A DNA stretch of 64,000 nucleotides from G963668655 sp963668655 (GTDB lineage: Bacteria > Myxococcota_A > SURF-8), in NCBI GenBank assembly GCA_963668655.2, contig CAXXPQ010000002.1, positions 1,302,001 to 1,366,000 on the forward strand, in the 5' to 3' direction. The position numbers and the translations under genes are program-made. Shown here in pieces: positions 18,070-27,314 of this stretch. Every line of letters begins with the position of its first letter. Positions within the stretch are counted from its first letter, which is position 1. A model generated the notes under the pieces. The model was given only the letters and a program-made list of their open reading frames with translations. It was not told where the DNA came from and made no database searches.

Positions 18070-19359
18070 TCAGGGTTTCGAGCGATAGCGCAAAAGAAGC
18101 TTCTTGATGCGCTTGCGATAGAACTCCCGAACCGGCAGGTACAGCCGGTCCGGCAGACGGCGCAGCAACCATCCGTAGACGGTCGGGTTCAGAACCGTCG
18201 CCAGCATCCACGTTCGAAACCGGCAGACCAGCACGCTCAGCCGCAGTCCGATTTCCGCTCGTTTTATCCGCCAGCCGTCCGGGTACAGGTTCTTCCGGGA
18301 GTCATGGAGCCGATCGGGCAAAGTGATCGCCTGGAAGAATGCGGCCTTTCCCTCGATGGCGAGTTCGGGCTGACGCCGGATCTTTTCCGGATTGTCCAAA
18401 AGATCGTGATAGGCGTCCAGGTAGCGCCGGACCACCGTTTCCTCTTTCCAGTAGCGCTCCATCCATTCGCGCGACGCCCGGCCGATTTCCTCCGCCGTCT
18501 CCCGATCCTTCAACAGCTCGTTCAGAACCTCCCGCGCGTTTTCCAGACGGGTGTTGACGAAGGGCGACCGATCGCTTCCCGTGACGGTTCGGAGCACGGC
18601 CCGGGTGCGCTCGTCCAGATAAGCCAGCACCGGTCTCCCAAGCGCCAGCCCCTCCAGTCCCGAGAGATGATAGCTGCCCGTGACGAGTTCATCGATGACG
18701 ATGCGCGATTGCCGCTTCCGGCGCAGCACCTCCTCCAGCGGAACCCGGGCCAGAATCGCGAAACGGGCCTTCGTATCTTTCCGCACCAGGCGGAGCATGG
18801 CCTTCGTTTCCAGAAGCCCCTTGGTGTTCCAGCGGTCCTCCCACGCGTCGCTGTCCCGGGTGGGCGTGAAAACGATCTCGTGAAGGATCTCCTCGCTTCC
18901 GGAAGACGGGCGGTAAAGCGGGTCGTTGATGGGAAGCGGATTGGGCACCACCCGGGCCTTGGGATAATACCGCTCCTGGAACTGGGCGATGACCAGGGAC
19001 GGCAGATCATCGTTCAGAAGCGTTTCCACGGAGATGCCCATTTTCTCGGCGATGAATCCCGGATGGGTGTGATACTGGCGGAGGATCCGCTTGCCCGATT
19101 TCCGCAGGGCTCGGAAATCGACGGGGGCGAAGTCCTGGCTGCTTTCATCGAAATAATTGTGCAGGTGCAGAATATCCGCCCGCTCCACAAGTTCCAGAAC
19201 CTCCTCCCGGCTTTCCGGAAAATGAAGGTCCGGGGGAAAGCATTCGTGCGTTTCCAGATGCACCAGCCGGGCATGCACTCCGTCCTGCCGGTTCAACAGA
19301 TCCACCAGTCGGCCGGGCGCTCCCGCGAGAAGTGTGGCGCTGAAGTGAACGATGTTCAC
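18070..19359 (-). CDS. Probable GT-B glycosyltransferase
   Basis: A 429-residue protein beginning MNIVHFSATLLAGAPGRL, a Rossmann-type start with a glycine-rich loop as in family 4 transferases. The segment ILHLHNYFDE and a donor-like region around GLEGLALGRPVLAYLDERT follow. Canonical E-x7-E is partly visible. A C-terminal basic, tryptophan-containing helix may associate with the membrane. The start is GTG at 19359, four bases after the upstream gene's stop, with AAAGG in the upstream coding end. Confidence 0.72.
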   Translation of the reverse strand: MNIVHFSATLLAGAPGRLVDLLNRQDGVHARLVHLETHECFPPDLHFPESREEVLELVERADILHLHNYFDESSQDFAPVDFRALRKSGKRILRQYHTHPGFIAEKMGISVETLLNDDLPSLVIAQFQERYYPKARVVPNPLPINDPLYRPSSGSEEILHEIVFTPTRDSDAWEDRWNTKGLLETKAMLRLVRKDTKARFAILARVPLEEVLRRKRQSRIVIDELVTGSYHLSGLEGLALGRPVLAYLDERTRAVLRTVTGSDRSPFVNTRLENAREVLNELLKDRETAEEIGRASREWMERYWKEETVVRRYLDAYHDLLDNPEKIRRQPELAIEGKAAFFQAITLPDRLHDSRKNLYPDGWRIKRAEIGLRLSVLVCRFRTWMLATVLNPTVYGWLLRRLPDRLYLPVREFYRKRIKKLLLRYRSKP

Positions 19360-19363
19360 GGGG

Positions 19364-20296
19364 TTACAGCCTTTCGTGTAGGAAATCGGATGGTCTGCCG
19401 ACCAGTTTCTCCAGCCGCGGATAAGGCTCCATGCTTCGAATCCGCGCCGCCCGTTCCTCGTTGGCCCGCCGGTCGATGTTCAACTCGGCCTGGGGGGTCA
19501 TGTTATAGACATACGTGATCCGATACAAGTGGCGCGCGTGACGCCCCGACATTTCCAGCATGGCGAAATACATGGCCAGGTCGTCCGCGTTTTTCCAGTA
19601 TTCTCCCGTCTCGGGATCGATCATCGTCTCTTTCCGGATCTGCGTAAACAATTCCTGCCGGAACGTATGCAGGTGGCTGGAGCGCCACGGGTGTCGCCGA
19701 TAGGAACGGGAAGTCCGCCATTTCTCCGGGATCGGTTCCGTATAGCGGGAGGGCGTCCCGTCCGAATAGACCCACGAGTTGTACGTCATCCAAACCGACG
19801 GATCGTTGTATACGCGGTTCAGGAAGGAAACGACGCCGTCGTCCGGCAGCCAGTCGTCGCCGTTCAATTCGATGCAGACGGACCCGGGAGGGGCGGAAAC
19901 GAAGCCTCTCAAGGTGTTGCGCGTTCCGCCCAGGCGCGTTTCGTTGCGAACATAAAGGACATTGTGGTCGGGATGTTCCGAAAGCCACCGCAGGACAATT
20001 TCCCGCGTATCGTCCGTCGAGTCGTCGTCGATGAAGACGTGGCGTATTTTGCCGCGATCGTAATCCTGATCGTAGACGCTCTGAAGGCACTTCCGCGCGA
20101 CCTCTCCCTGGTTGCGCGTGCAGGAGAGTACGTAAAACGAATGGGAAACCCTCCCGGGGATCGATCGAAGCGCCAAACGCTCGCGCATTCGCAACGCTCG
20201 GATCCGCCAGTCGTTTCGCCATTTGTTCTTCAATCGGGTGCGGATCGCCAGCTTTCGGCGGATTTTTCTCAGTGATCGGATCATTTCAGAATCCAT
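19364..20296 (-). CDS. Glycosyltransferase family 2 protein
   Basis: A 310-residue GT-A enzyme. After a ~55-residue basic N-terminus comes VLSCTRNQGEVARKCLQS, then FIDDDSTDDT (nucleotide-binding acidic cluster) and ELNGDDWLPDDGV, where the D-D-W region is the metal-binding DXD equivalent. The start ATG 20296 overlaps the upstream gene by 16 bases and has GGGAGG at good spacing; a second ATG at 20284 gives an ATGA overlap but a poor ribosome site. Operon position suggests assembly of the same surface glycan. Confidence 0.88.
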   Translation of the reverse strand: MDSEMIRSLRKIRRKLAIRTRLKNKWRNDWRIRALRMRERLALRSIPGRVSHSFYVLSCTRNQGEVARKCLQSVYDQDYDRGKIRHVFIDDDSTDDTREIVLRWLSEHPDHNVLYVRNETRLGGTRNTLRGFVSAPPGSVCIELNGDDWLPDDGVVSFLNRVYNDPSVWMTYNSWVYSDGTPSRYTEPIPEKWRTSRSYRRHPWRSSHLHTFRQELFTQIRKETMIDPETGEYWKNADDLAMYFAMLEMSGRHARHLYRITYVYNMTPQAELNIDRRANEERAARIRSMEPYPRLEKLVGRPSDFLHERL

Positions 20297-21810
20297 TGCA
20301 AAACCTCCCGTGCGGCAAAGGGCGGTGCAAAGGCCCGTTCGGACTGCCGCCGGATCGCGTCCCTGTCCTTTCTCATCATGGCGTCCAGTTCCTCAAGCAG
20401 CGATTTCACGTCCGGCGCCCATCGCATGACCCCACCCTCGACGTAATCCGGATACGCCCGGCGGCCCGCCTCGGAAACCAGGACGGACGGAACTCCGAAC
20501 GGCAGGGCCTCCTTGGCGCAGGTGGAAAACGCCGTAAGGTGCGCGTCCGCCACGGAGAGCCAGGCGTAGAGCGGGAGCGTCGTGGCCGCCTCGATCCGAA
20601 CGTTCTCGCGCTTCAGCCGTTCCCGGACCTCCGGCATCGCCTCCATTTTCCGCCGATGCAGCCGGATCAGCCAGAGAAGGTCTTTCGGACCCTTGTCGAT
20701 GGCCTCCTCCAGGATGGGTAGAAGGTCCACGTCCGGTTGCAGGGTGACCAGGACGCTTTTTTTACCGGAACGGATGCTTCGGCAACGGTCGATGGCCTCC
20801 CGCATGACGGCGTCGGGATCGGATCGCCATTTGTTCAGCCACAGATTTCCGCCCACCGCGGCATGATGATTCGGCTTGCGGTGGATCGGAGAGCGCAACC
20901 ACAGGTCGTGCTCTTCTTCCCCCCACAACCAGTAGTCGTCCGGTCGGCATTCGTAGCCCTTCGGCGGCTCCTTGCTCCAGGGAGAATAGGCGAAATGGAG
21001 GCCGTCCTGCAAGCCGTGCTGAAAATCGATGCTTCGGATCCTAAGCCGCCTGGCGGCGATGCAGGCCGCCGAACTGGGGCCGTCGTACCAGGAATCGACG
21101 ATCAGCCGCCGGCAGCGGGCGAGTGAAAGAAGGATCGTGAACATGTCCGCCAGGATCAGGCGGTGGCGCACCCACTGGGAGATGAGCGGCCAGGACGGGG
21201 GCGTCTCGCCGCGTTTTTTCACGGCATCGGCGAAGGGCGCGTACCAGGTCGGCCGCGGCAGGATCTCGGGATAGCGCAGCCTCAGGAAGGGATAGACGGC
21301 TTCCTGGAAGGGCGCGAGCGACAGAGGCTCCTCGCGTCGCTTCATCCGGCTTTTGCCGAATTCCCAGATCACCGGCCGGTCGCCCAGGGACCGAAGCGCC
21401 TCCACGAGCGGTTCGGCGGTGGTGTGATATCCCCCCGTTCCCCAGGGAATGACGCGGGTGGAATAGGTGACCACGGCCGTATCGCAGGGGCGGAAAAAGT
21501 CCCCATTTCCGTAAAGTTCCCGCACAAGCCGCCGCCCGTGTCCCAGCGCGGCTTTCCCCTTTCCGCCCAGCCGGAGGACGTTTTTCCCGGCGTCGGAAAT
21601 TTTCGGCAGTTTCCAGCCGGTTCCGGACTCCGGATTCGGCCTGTTTTCTTCCGAACGGCCGGCGAAAGGATCCTCCATCATTTCCGCCAGATAAAAACCC
21701 AGAACGAGCCGCACGACGGGCCAGACGTGCACGCCGCGAACCTCCCAGGTTTCCACGGGAAACCGGCGTTCGATATCGTGCAGGATGGGGGTGATGCGCT
21801 CTCTATCCAT
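20281..21810 (-). CDS. Uncharacterised polysaccharide-operon protein, GT-B-like
   Basis: A 509-residue protein. The N-terminus contains a WEVRGVHVWPVVR segment, and the middle has IRSIDFQHGLQDG and a W-E-E pattern (WLWGEEEHDLW) seen in capsule/CDP-glycerol-type and Kdo-transferase-like proteins. The C-terminal third (LTAFSTCAKEALPFGVPS) resembles the donor half of GT-B enzymes, with a small-residue turn before a conserved glutamate. I do not recognise a characterised family. Translationally coupled to the GT2 gene downstream. It may transfer or decorate the glycan; activity is inference from the neighbourhood. Confidence 0.6.
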   Translation of the reverse strand: MDRERITPILHDIERRFPVETWEVRGVHVWPVVRLVLGFYLAEMMEDPFAGRSEENRPNPESGTGWKLPKISDAGKNVLRLGGKGKAALGHGRRLVRELYGNGDFFRPCDTAVVTYSTRVIPWGTGGYHTTAEPLVEALRSLGDRPVIWEFGKSRMKRREEPLSLAPFQEAVYPFLRLRYPEILPRPTWYAPFADAVKKRGETPPSWPLISQWVRHRLILADMFTILLSLARCRRLIVDSWYDGPSSAACIAARRLRIRSIDFQHGLQDGLHFAYSPWSKEPPKGYECRPDDYWLWGEEEHDLWLRSPIHRKPNHHAAVGGNLWLNKWRSDPDAVMREAIDRCRSIRSGKKSVLVTLQPDVDLLPILEEAIDKGPKDLLWLIRLHRRKMEAMPEVRERLKRENVRIEAATTLPLYAWLSVADAHLTAFSTCAKEALPFGVPSVLVSEAGRRAYPDYVEGGVMRWAPDVKSLLEELDAMMRKDRDAIRRQSERAFAPPFAAREVLQWILK

Positions 21811-21896
21811 GGCGGTCTTCCGCTGTTCTCCCTTTCATGTCGTCAAGCCGGAATTTGTATCCATCCGAAACAAGGCTCGGCGAACCGACGTCACGG

Positions 21897-23024
21897 TCAC
21901 AGAATGAACTCGGCCAGTCCTTTCGACAGACTATCTCGCTGTTTTTCATCGAAATGGATCATGCGCAAGTTTTTTCGATCCAGAATTCGGTTGAGTATGC
22001 GAATCTTGCTTATCACACCGTCTTCGGACAGTGGATAAAGCGCCTGGGGGTGTGTGACGATATTTTCGCATTTTTTCAGATAACTCAACACCGTCGTGTA
22101 AGTTCGAGCGTTCCAATCGGAAGGAATCGGCGGATTCGCCCTTTTCGCGATCACATGGACCGTCTGATCCGAGTAGACCGCTTCCAGTCCCGCTGTATTT
22201 ACCAAAGCTTCCAAGGTTTCTTTACAGAAGTGAAAAAGATGAGCGTTCTGGAGGTAGCGGAGGAGATCGTATTCATAGGCCTTCAGATTCAGGACGCCGG
22301 GAACCGCGATGAACAGGACGCCATCGGGTTTCAGCCGTCGAGCCGCTTCTTTCAAGAGCGAAACCGGTTCGGGAACATGTTCGAGAACGTGCGACAGAAC
22401 GATGATGTCGGCAAATCCGAATTCCTGCAATTCCTCGACGGATCCTTTCCTCAGCGTCAATCCTCGCCGTCTGCCCTCCTCCAGATATTCCTCTCCGAAA
22501 TCCACTCCGAAAACACGCTCGACGCCGCCCAATCGAAAGGCTTCGAGCACGCCCCCCATTCCGCACCCGACATCGAAAACCGTGGTGGCTTCCGACGATC
22601 GTATTCGGCCATGTTTTTCCAGGATCCCGTAATATCGAATTCCTTTTCTCACCTGAGAAAGAAAAAACAGATCCTTGTTCAAGTCGGATGAATAGAGATC
22701 TCTATAGTCTTCCCGGTAGAACCGTTCCAAACTTTCCCGGGTCATTCGCGGACTTTCCCAAAGCAGTCCGGATTTTCTGCTTAACCAGGTCGAAATCTCC
22801 AGACCATAGCGATCCACCGTGGCCAGAAGATCCGCGCTGTTTTCTTCCGGGCGTGTTCCGCATGGAGAATCCACGGATTCGAAACGATAGACACCGTCTT
22901 CGATTCGGCTTTCGAAACGCCTTTTCGCTTCCGCCTGAGATGGCGCAAGATCGAGAAACGGCGCTCTTGGATGCCGCAACCTACTGAAAAAAGGTTCCAT
23001 TTTCGGATTTTTCTTTCGTTCCAT
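21897..23024 (-). CDS. Class I SAM-dependent methyltransferase
   Basis: A 375-residue protein. Motif I is VFDVGCGMGG (about residues 150-159), the acidic loop is VFGVDFGEEY, and the motif IV region is LSHVLEHVPEPV. The N-terminal ~110 residues contain the DRYG...TWLSRKSGLLW pattern that precedes many glycan-operon methyltransferases; there it is normally part of a zinc-binding cysteine cluster, but here most cysteines are missing. AAGGA lies upstream of the ATG. Its base composition is somewhat lower in G+C than the flanks. It probably methylates a sugar residue, perhaps capping the chain. Confidence 0.85.
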   Translation of the reverse strand: MERKKNPKMEPFFSRLRHPRAPFLDLAPSQAEAKRRFESRIEDGVYRFESVDSPCGTRPEENSADLLATVDRYGLEISTWLSRKSGLLWESPRMTRESLERFYREDYRDLYSSDLNKDLFFLSQVRKGIRYYGILEKHGRIRSSEATTVFDVGCGMGGVLEAFRLGGVERVFGVDFGEEYLEEGRRRGLTLRKGSVEELQEFGFADIIVLSHVLEHVPEPVSLLKEAARRLKPDGVLFIAVPGVLNLKAYEYDLLRYLQNAHLFHFCKETLEALVNTAGLEAVYSDQTVHVIAKRANPPIPSDWNARTYTTVLSYLKKCENIVTHPQALYPLSEDGVISKIRILNRILDRKNLRMIHFDEKQRDSLSKGLAEFIL

Positions 23025-23057
23025 CCGATATTCCTTGAAGCACCGTCCGCACGCGAA

Positions 23058-24308
23058 TCATGAATGTTTTTCCCGAAGACTCCATTCCAGTTTCCTGTTG
23101 ATGTACCCGGGACGGTTTGGGCGGCTGCCATCGATATCGACGATTTCCAGACAGACCGCATGTTTCACAAGATCGAGCCGCTCTCCTTGTTCCTCCCGTA
23201 GACCGGCGGTGAACCAGTATTTTCCCTGTGTCAGTAGAGGCGCCTCGATTCGAACGCGGAAAATTTCCTCTCCGATCGCGGATCCGGAAGGCGCGACGCT
23301 CCCTTCGTGATCGCGGCTGTCCGTAAACAGAATCGGCTGCATGTTTCCATCGGAAATGTAAAACGCGCCGTACATGCTGCTCGTGGATTTCTCCCGATGT
23401 CGGATCCTCAGTTCGACGAAAAAGGGCTCTTCGGTGGTCAAAGGACGATCCACCGCGCTTCCGTCTTCCTGGTACAACCCGACGTGCACGATCTGGTGGG
23501 GGATCCCGGGATCCTCGGGAAACGTCGCCGCCGTCTCGTTTCCGGAATCGACGTTCTTCCGCAGGTATTCGAACACCAGATCCTCCGTGGGACCGTCCCG
23601 GACGATCCGGCCTTCCTCCAGCCAGAGACAGCGGGAACAGAGGTTGTTGATGGCCTGCATGTTGTGGCTGACGAAGAGCACCGTGCGGCCTTCCCGGGCG
23701 ATGCCGTCCATTTTGCCGATGCATTTGCTCCGGAAGACGCTGTCGCCCACGGCCAGCACCTCGTCCACGATCAGGATTTCCGTGCGCAGGTGCGCCGCCA
23801 CGGCGAAGCCCAGCCGCACGCGCATGCCGCTGCTGTAGCGCTTGACGGGCGTGTCCAGAAAGCGTTCCACGCCGCTGAAGGCCACGATCTCGTCGAAGAC
23901 CGCATCGATCTCCCGTTTGGTCATGCCGAGAATCGCCCCGTTCAGATAGATGTTTTCCCGGCCGGTGAGTTCCGGGTTGAACCCCGTGCCCACCTCCAGA
24001 AGCGATCCCACCCGCCCGTGGATTTCCGCCCGGCCCTCCGTGGGATAGGTGATGCGGCTCAGAATCTTCAGCAGGGTGCTCTTGCCCGCGCCGTTCTGAC
24101 CGATAATCCCCAGGGTCTCTCCCGGTTTCAGCGTGAAGGACACATCGCGTAACGCCCAGAACTCGTCGGATTTTCCCGAGGATTCCTCGCGGGCGTTTCT
24201 CCCCGTCCGGCGAAACCAGTCGCGCAGCCCGGCGGCCAGGGTTCCCATCTCGCCGAGACGGTAGTGTTTCCCCAGGTTTTGTGCGCGAATGGCGATTCTT
24301 TCGGGCAT
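23058..24308 (-). CDS. wzt: Polysaccharide ABC exporter ATP-binding protein (Wzt type)
   Basis: A 416-residue ATPase with Walker A GQNGAGKST at 70-78, the signature YSSGMRVRLGF and Walker B ILIVDEVLAVGD. The ~170 residues after the nucleotide-binding domain form an extra beta-rich domain (from about residue 245). This matches Wzt proteins, whose C-terminal domain binds the end-modified O-antigen before export. With the permease gene directly downstream of the ribosome site spacing (31 bases), this forms a complete exporter. The extra domain implies export of chains with a specific terminal modification, consistent with the adjacent methyltransferase. Confidence 0.92.
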   Translation of the reverse strand: MPERIAIRAQNLGKHYRLGEMGTLAAGLRDWFRRTGRNAREESSGKSDEFWALRDVSFTLKPGETLGIIGQNGAGKSTLLKILSRITYPTEGRAEIHGRVGSLLEVGTGFNPELTGRENIYLNGAILGMTKREIDAVFDEIVAFSGVERFLDTPVKRYSSGMRVRLGFAVAAHLRTEILIVDEVLAVGDSVFRSKCIGKMDGIAREGRTVLFVSHNMQAINNLCSRCLWLEEGRIVRDGPTEDLVFEYLRKNVDSGNETAATFPEDPGIPHQIVHVGLYQEDGSAVDRPLTTEEPFFVELRIRHREKSTSSMYGAFYISDGNMQPILFTDSRDHEGSVAPSGSAIGEEIFRVRIEAPLLTQGKYWFTAGLREEQGERLDLVKHAVCLEIVDIDGSRPNRPGYINRKLEWSLREKHS

Positions 24309-24339
24309 CGGATCCGTCTTTCCTCTTTCCCGCTTCGTG

Positions 24340-25218
24340 TCAGATGATATCCGCGAACTGGCGCTCCATGCGCTTGAACAGATAGAGTCCCGCCAGAAAC
24401 AGTACGCCGGTCATGCCGATTCCCGGAAGCAAGAGCTCCGTTGGAAAACTCTGGAACTCCATGCGGTGGTGCAGGAGACTCCAGCGGACGCCCTCGACGG
24501 TCACGGCCATGGGATTCAGGCCGTAGATCCACTTCCATTCCCCCAGGTATCCCGCCACCCGGCTGTAGGGCACGATGATCGTGGCGTACATCCACAGTTG
24601 CAGAAGAAACGGCACCAGCTGGCGCACGTCCCGGTAGCGCACGTTGAGCGCGCTGAGCAGCATGCCGCATCCCAACGCGCCCGCAAACGCCGGAAAGACG
24701 AAGAGAGGAACGTACACGACCGTCCAGGCCGGAACGACTCCGTAGGCGAGCATCAGCGCGAGGAGCGTTGCGAAGGCGATGGCCAGATCCACCAGGCTGA
24801 CGATGACCGCCGACGTGGGGAGGATCAGACGGGGAACGTAGATTTTCGTCAATAGGGTCTGATTGGCCAGCAGGCTGTTGCTGGAAATCGACAGCGCCTG
24901 TTCGAAATATCGCCAGACGGCGATGCCCGCGAGATAATACAGCGGCTTGGGAAGGCCGTCCGTGGCCAGGTTGCCCAGTTTTCCGAAAATGACGCTGAAC
25001 ACGATCGTGGTGACGATGGGACGGATGAAGGCCCAGGAGACGCCCAGCACGGTCTGCTTGTAGCGCACCTGGAAGTCCCGCCGAACGAGGGATAGAAACA
25101 GTTCCCGAAACCGCCACAGCTCGGCCAGATCGATGCGCCACCAGCGTCGCGGCGGCTCGATGACGGTGACGATGGGTCCGGATCGTTCCATTCCCGTTGG
25201 CTTTCCTTCCATGTCCAT
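24340..25218 (-). CDS. wzm: Polysaccharide ABC exporter permease (Wzm type)
   Basis: A 292-residue ABC-2 type permease with six predicted transmembrane helices after a ~40-residue cytoplasmic start. The segments RDFQVRYKQTVLGVSW and LLSALNVRYRDVRQ are characteristic of the family. It would move lipid-linked polysaccharide across the inner membrane with Wzt. The start is ATG 25218 or ATG 25212; neither has a strong ribosome binding site. It is 13 bases from the upstream gene. Confidence 0.93.
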   Translation of the reverse strand: MDMEGKPTGMERSGPIVTVIEPPRRWWRIDLAELWRFRELFLSLVRRDFQVRYKQTVLGVSWAFIRPIVTTIVFSVIFGKLGNLATDGLPKPLYYLAGIAVWRYFEQALSISSNSLLANQTLLTKIYVPRLILPTSAVIVSLVDLAIAFATLLALMLAYGVVPAWTVVYVPLFVFPAFAGALGCGMLLSALNVRYRDVRQLVPFLLQLWMYATIIVPYSRVAGYLGEWKWIYGLNPMAVTVEGVRWSLLHHRMEFQSFPTELLLPGIGMTGVLFLAGLYLFKRMERQFADII

Positions 25219-25231
25219 GCGGATTCCGTTT

Positions 25232-26389
25232 CTATACCACCACCCGTTCGAGCCCGTTTTCCTCCGCCAGTCGCCGAATGTCCTCCCGGAGCCGGGGCGC
25301 GAACTCCACGGCGTCGTAGATGCGCGTCTCCAGTCCCTCGGTCCGAGCGGTAAGGATCGACGTGGTGGCGATGCCCGCCACCCGGGCGATCCCGATCCGA
25401 TCGAAAAGCAGTTCCACCGGCAGATTGGAGAACCGATCGATGGGAAGAAGCGTCACCCGTCTCTTGTCCCGCGCCGGAATCAGACCGTCCAGAAGCGAGC
25501 GCCGCGCCTCGTTGTCCCGGGGATGAAGCTTCACCAGGATGCGGTTTTCGCTTTCTTCCAGTTCCCGAAGGAGAATCCGTCCGTAGACGGAGAGTTCCTC
25601 CATGGGATCCGCCATCTGTCTGGCAAAAAGGTTCTGCCCTAAAAATACGGTGAAGGGCGCGCCCTTGCGCAACAGCCCGTTTTCCTTCAGCCATCCGTCC
25701 CAGTCGGGCCGTTTCCGGAAGTCTTCGGCCACGGATTCGAAAGCGTCCGCTTCGATGCGTTTTACGGACCCGAAGCGCGAAAGCCGGTTTTCCAGGGACG
25801 CGGGCGTCCAGATGATGGGGCGCTTCCCTACTGTATACGGATTATTTACACCGCGCGCCTTCCACAGCGGAGAAAGCCGCAGGGGCGCATGGTCCAGCAG
25901 GTAGCCGTCCGGGATGAAGTGCCGCCGGGCCCGGGGGAAGGCCATGGCCAACAGCACTTCCTCCAACAACATGCGAAACGGCAACACAATGTCCGTCACG
26001 TCGTTGATATCGACGAAAAAGGAAAAAAGCGTCACGAAGGCCCGCCGGTCCTTTCGCCAGAACGGCAGACGAAGGATCTTCTCCAGCCGCCCCTTTCCCA
26101 GAGACGAAAGGAAGGGCTCGAACCAATCCGCCTCCCGGCGGTGATAAGCCGCCCCGGCGCTTTCCGCCATCCAGCTTTCGGCGTCCAGAATGGGCGGCAG
26201 GGCGCTTTTGTAATCCACCGCCACGACGCTTTCCGAGGGAACGCCCCGCTGCCGGAGAAAGGCCATGCCGCACCACAGGGAAAAGGGACTGGTGCAGAAA
26301 AGCACCACTTTCCGATCATTCCGGGCCGGGGCAATCGATCCGGAACCGGTCGTCATGACACGGTTTTTCATTTCGGCATCCGGGAGCAA
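25232..26389 (-). CDS. Polysialyltransferase-like glycosyltransferase
   Basis: A ~385-residue protein. VVLFCTSPFSLWCGMAFL near the N-terminus, FIPDGYLLDH in the middle and ILVKLHPRDNE in the donor half match the pattern of alpha-2,8-polysialyltransferase/GT52-like families as I recall them. Placement directly downstream of NeuB and NeuA homologues supports transfer of a nonulosonate from a CMP donor. The start is uncertain: TTG 26389 has GGAAGGGA nine bases upstream, while ATG 26371 and ATG 26356 lack good sites. It is 6 bases downstream of neuB. Family membership needs a profile search. Confidence 0.6.
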   Translation of the reverse strand: MLPDAEMKNRVMTTGSGSIAPARNDRKVVLFCTSPFSLWCGMAFLRQRGVPSESVVAVDYKSALPPILDAESWMAESAGAAYHRREADWFEPFLSSLGKGRLEKILRLPFWRKDRRAFVTLFSFFVDINDVTDIVLPFRMLLEEVLLAMAFPRARRHFIPDGYLLDHAPLRLSPLWKARGVNNPYTVGKRPIIWTPASLENRLSRFGSVKRIEADAFESVAEDFRKRPDWDGWLKENGLLRKGAPFTVFLGQNLFARQMADPMEELSVYGRILLRELEESENRILVKLHPRDNEARRSLLDGLIPARDKRRVTLLPIDRFSNLPVELLFDRIGIARVAGIATTSILTARTEGLETRIYDAVEFAPRLREDIRRLAEENGLERVVV

Positions 26390-26395
26390 CGGTCG

Positions 26396-27271
26396 TCATC
26401 CCTTCCGGCGCAGCTTGTCGCGGATGGCCCGCTCGCCTTCGGTGACCACCTTCCGTCCGTCACCCATGGCTTTCTCGATGGTGCGAATGTCCCGCACCAG
26501 GCGAAAGAGCCCCTGGGGCTCCACGCTGGCGGCCTGATCGGTGCCCCACATGGAGCGATCCAGGGTGATGTGCCGCTCCACGAAGGCCGCGCCCAGGGTG
26601 GCCGCCGCGATGGTCGTCGAAAGCCCCACCTCATGGCCCGAATAGCCCACGGGAACGTCCGGATAACGTTCCTGCAACCTGCGGATGCAGGAGAGATTCA
26701 GATCCTCCACCGGGCAGGGGTAGGTGCTGGTGGTATGCAGCAGAATCAGGTTCTCCTTTCCCAGAACCTCCACGGCCCGGGTGATTTCCTCGTCCGTGGA
26801 CATGCCCGTGGAGAGAATCACCGGCTTGCCGAAAGAGCGGATTTTCACGAGCAACTCGTGATCCGTGAGCGAGGCCGAGGCGATTTTGAAACAGGGCACG
26901 TCGAAATCGGCCAGGAAATCCACGGAAGGCTCGTCCCAGGGCGAGGCGAACCAGGCCATGCCGCGCTCCCGGCAATAGGCGTCGATCTCCTCGAACTCCG
27001 CCCGGCCGAACTCGATTCTCTCTTTGTATTCCAGGTAGGTGATGTATCCCCAGGGCGTCTCCCGCTTGCGCTCCCACTGGTGTTTCGGGACGCAGAGCTT
27101 CGGCGTGCGTTTCTGGAATTTCACCGCGTCGCAGCCGGAAAAAACCGCCGCGTCGATCAGGCGCTTCGCGATGGCGATGTCCCCGTTGTGGTTGATGCCG
27201 ATCTCCCCCACGATGTACGCCGGGTGGCCCGCGCCCACGGTTTTGTTTCCGATTTTCACGCCTGCCGCCAT
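26396..27271 (-). CDS. neuB: N-acylneuraminate synthase-type enzyme lacking the SAF domain
   Basis: Condenses phosphoenolpyruvate with an N-acyl-mannosamine-type sugar to make a nonulosonic acid. The 291-residue product covers the TIM barrel with AYIVGEIGINHNGD, VKFQKR, FKIASASLTDHELL, the STGM loop and the GYSGHEVG segment. Classic NeuB proteins are ~340 residues because of a C-terminal antifreeze-like SAF domain that caps the partner active site; that domain is absent here and the protein ends soon after the barrel. GGAGGAA precedes the ATG. No NeuC-type epimerase gene is in the operon, so the exact sugar (sialic, legionaminic or other) is not known. Confidence 0.88.
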   Translation of the reverse strand: MAAGVKIGNKTVGAGHPAYIVGEIGINHNGDIAIAKRLIDAAVFSGCDAVKFQKRTPKLCVPKHQWERKRETPWGYITYLEYKERIEFGRAEFEEIDAYCRERGMAWFASPWDEPSVDFLADFDVPCFKIASASLTDHELLVKIRSFGKPVILSTGMSTDEEITRAVEVLGKENLILLHTTSTYPCPVEDLNLSCIRRLQERYPDVPVGYSGHEVGLSTTIAAATLGAAFVERHITLDRSMWGTDQAASVEPQGLFRLVRDIRTIEKAMGDGRKVVTEGERAIRDKLRRKG

Positions 27272-27314
27272 GCCGTTCCTCCGCCGCCACGGTCCGCCTG
27301 TCGCGGACGCTTTT

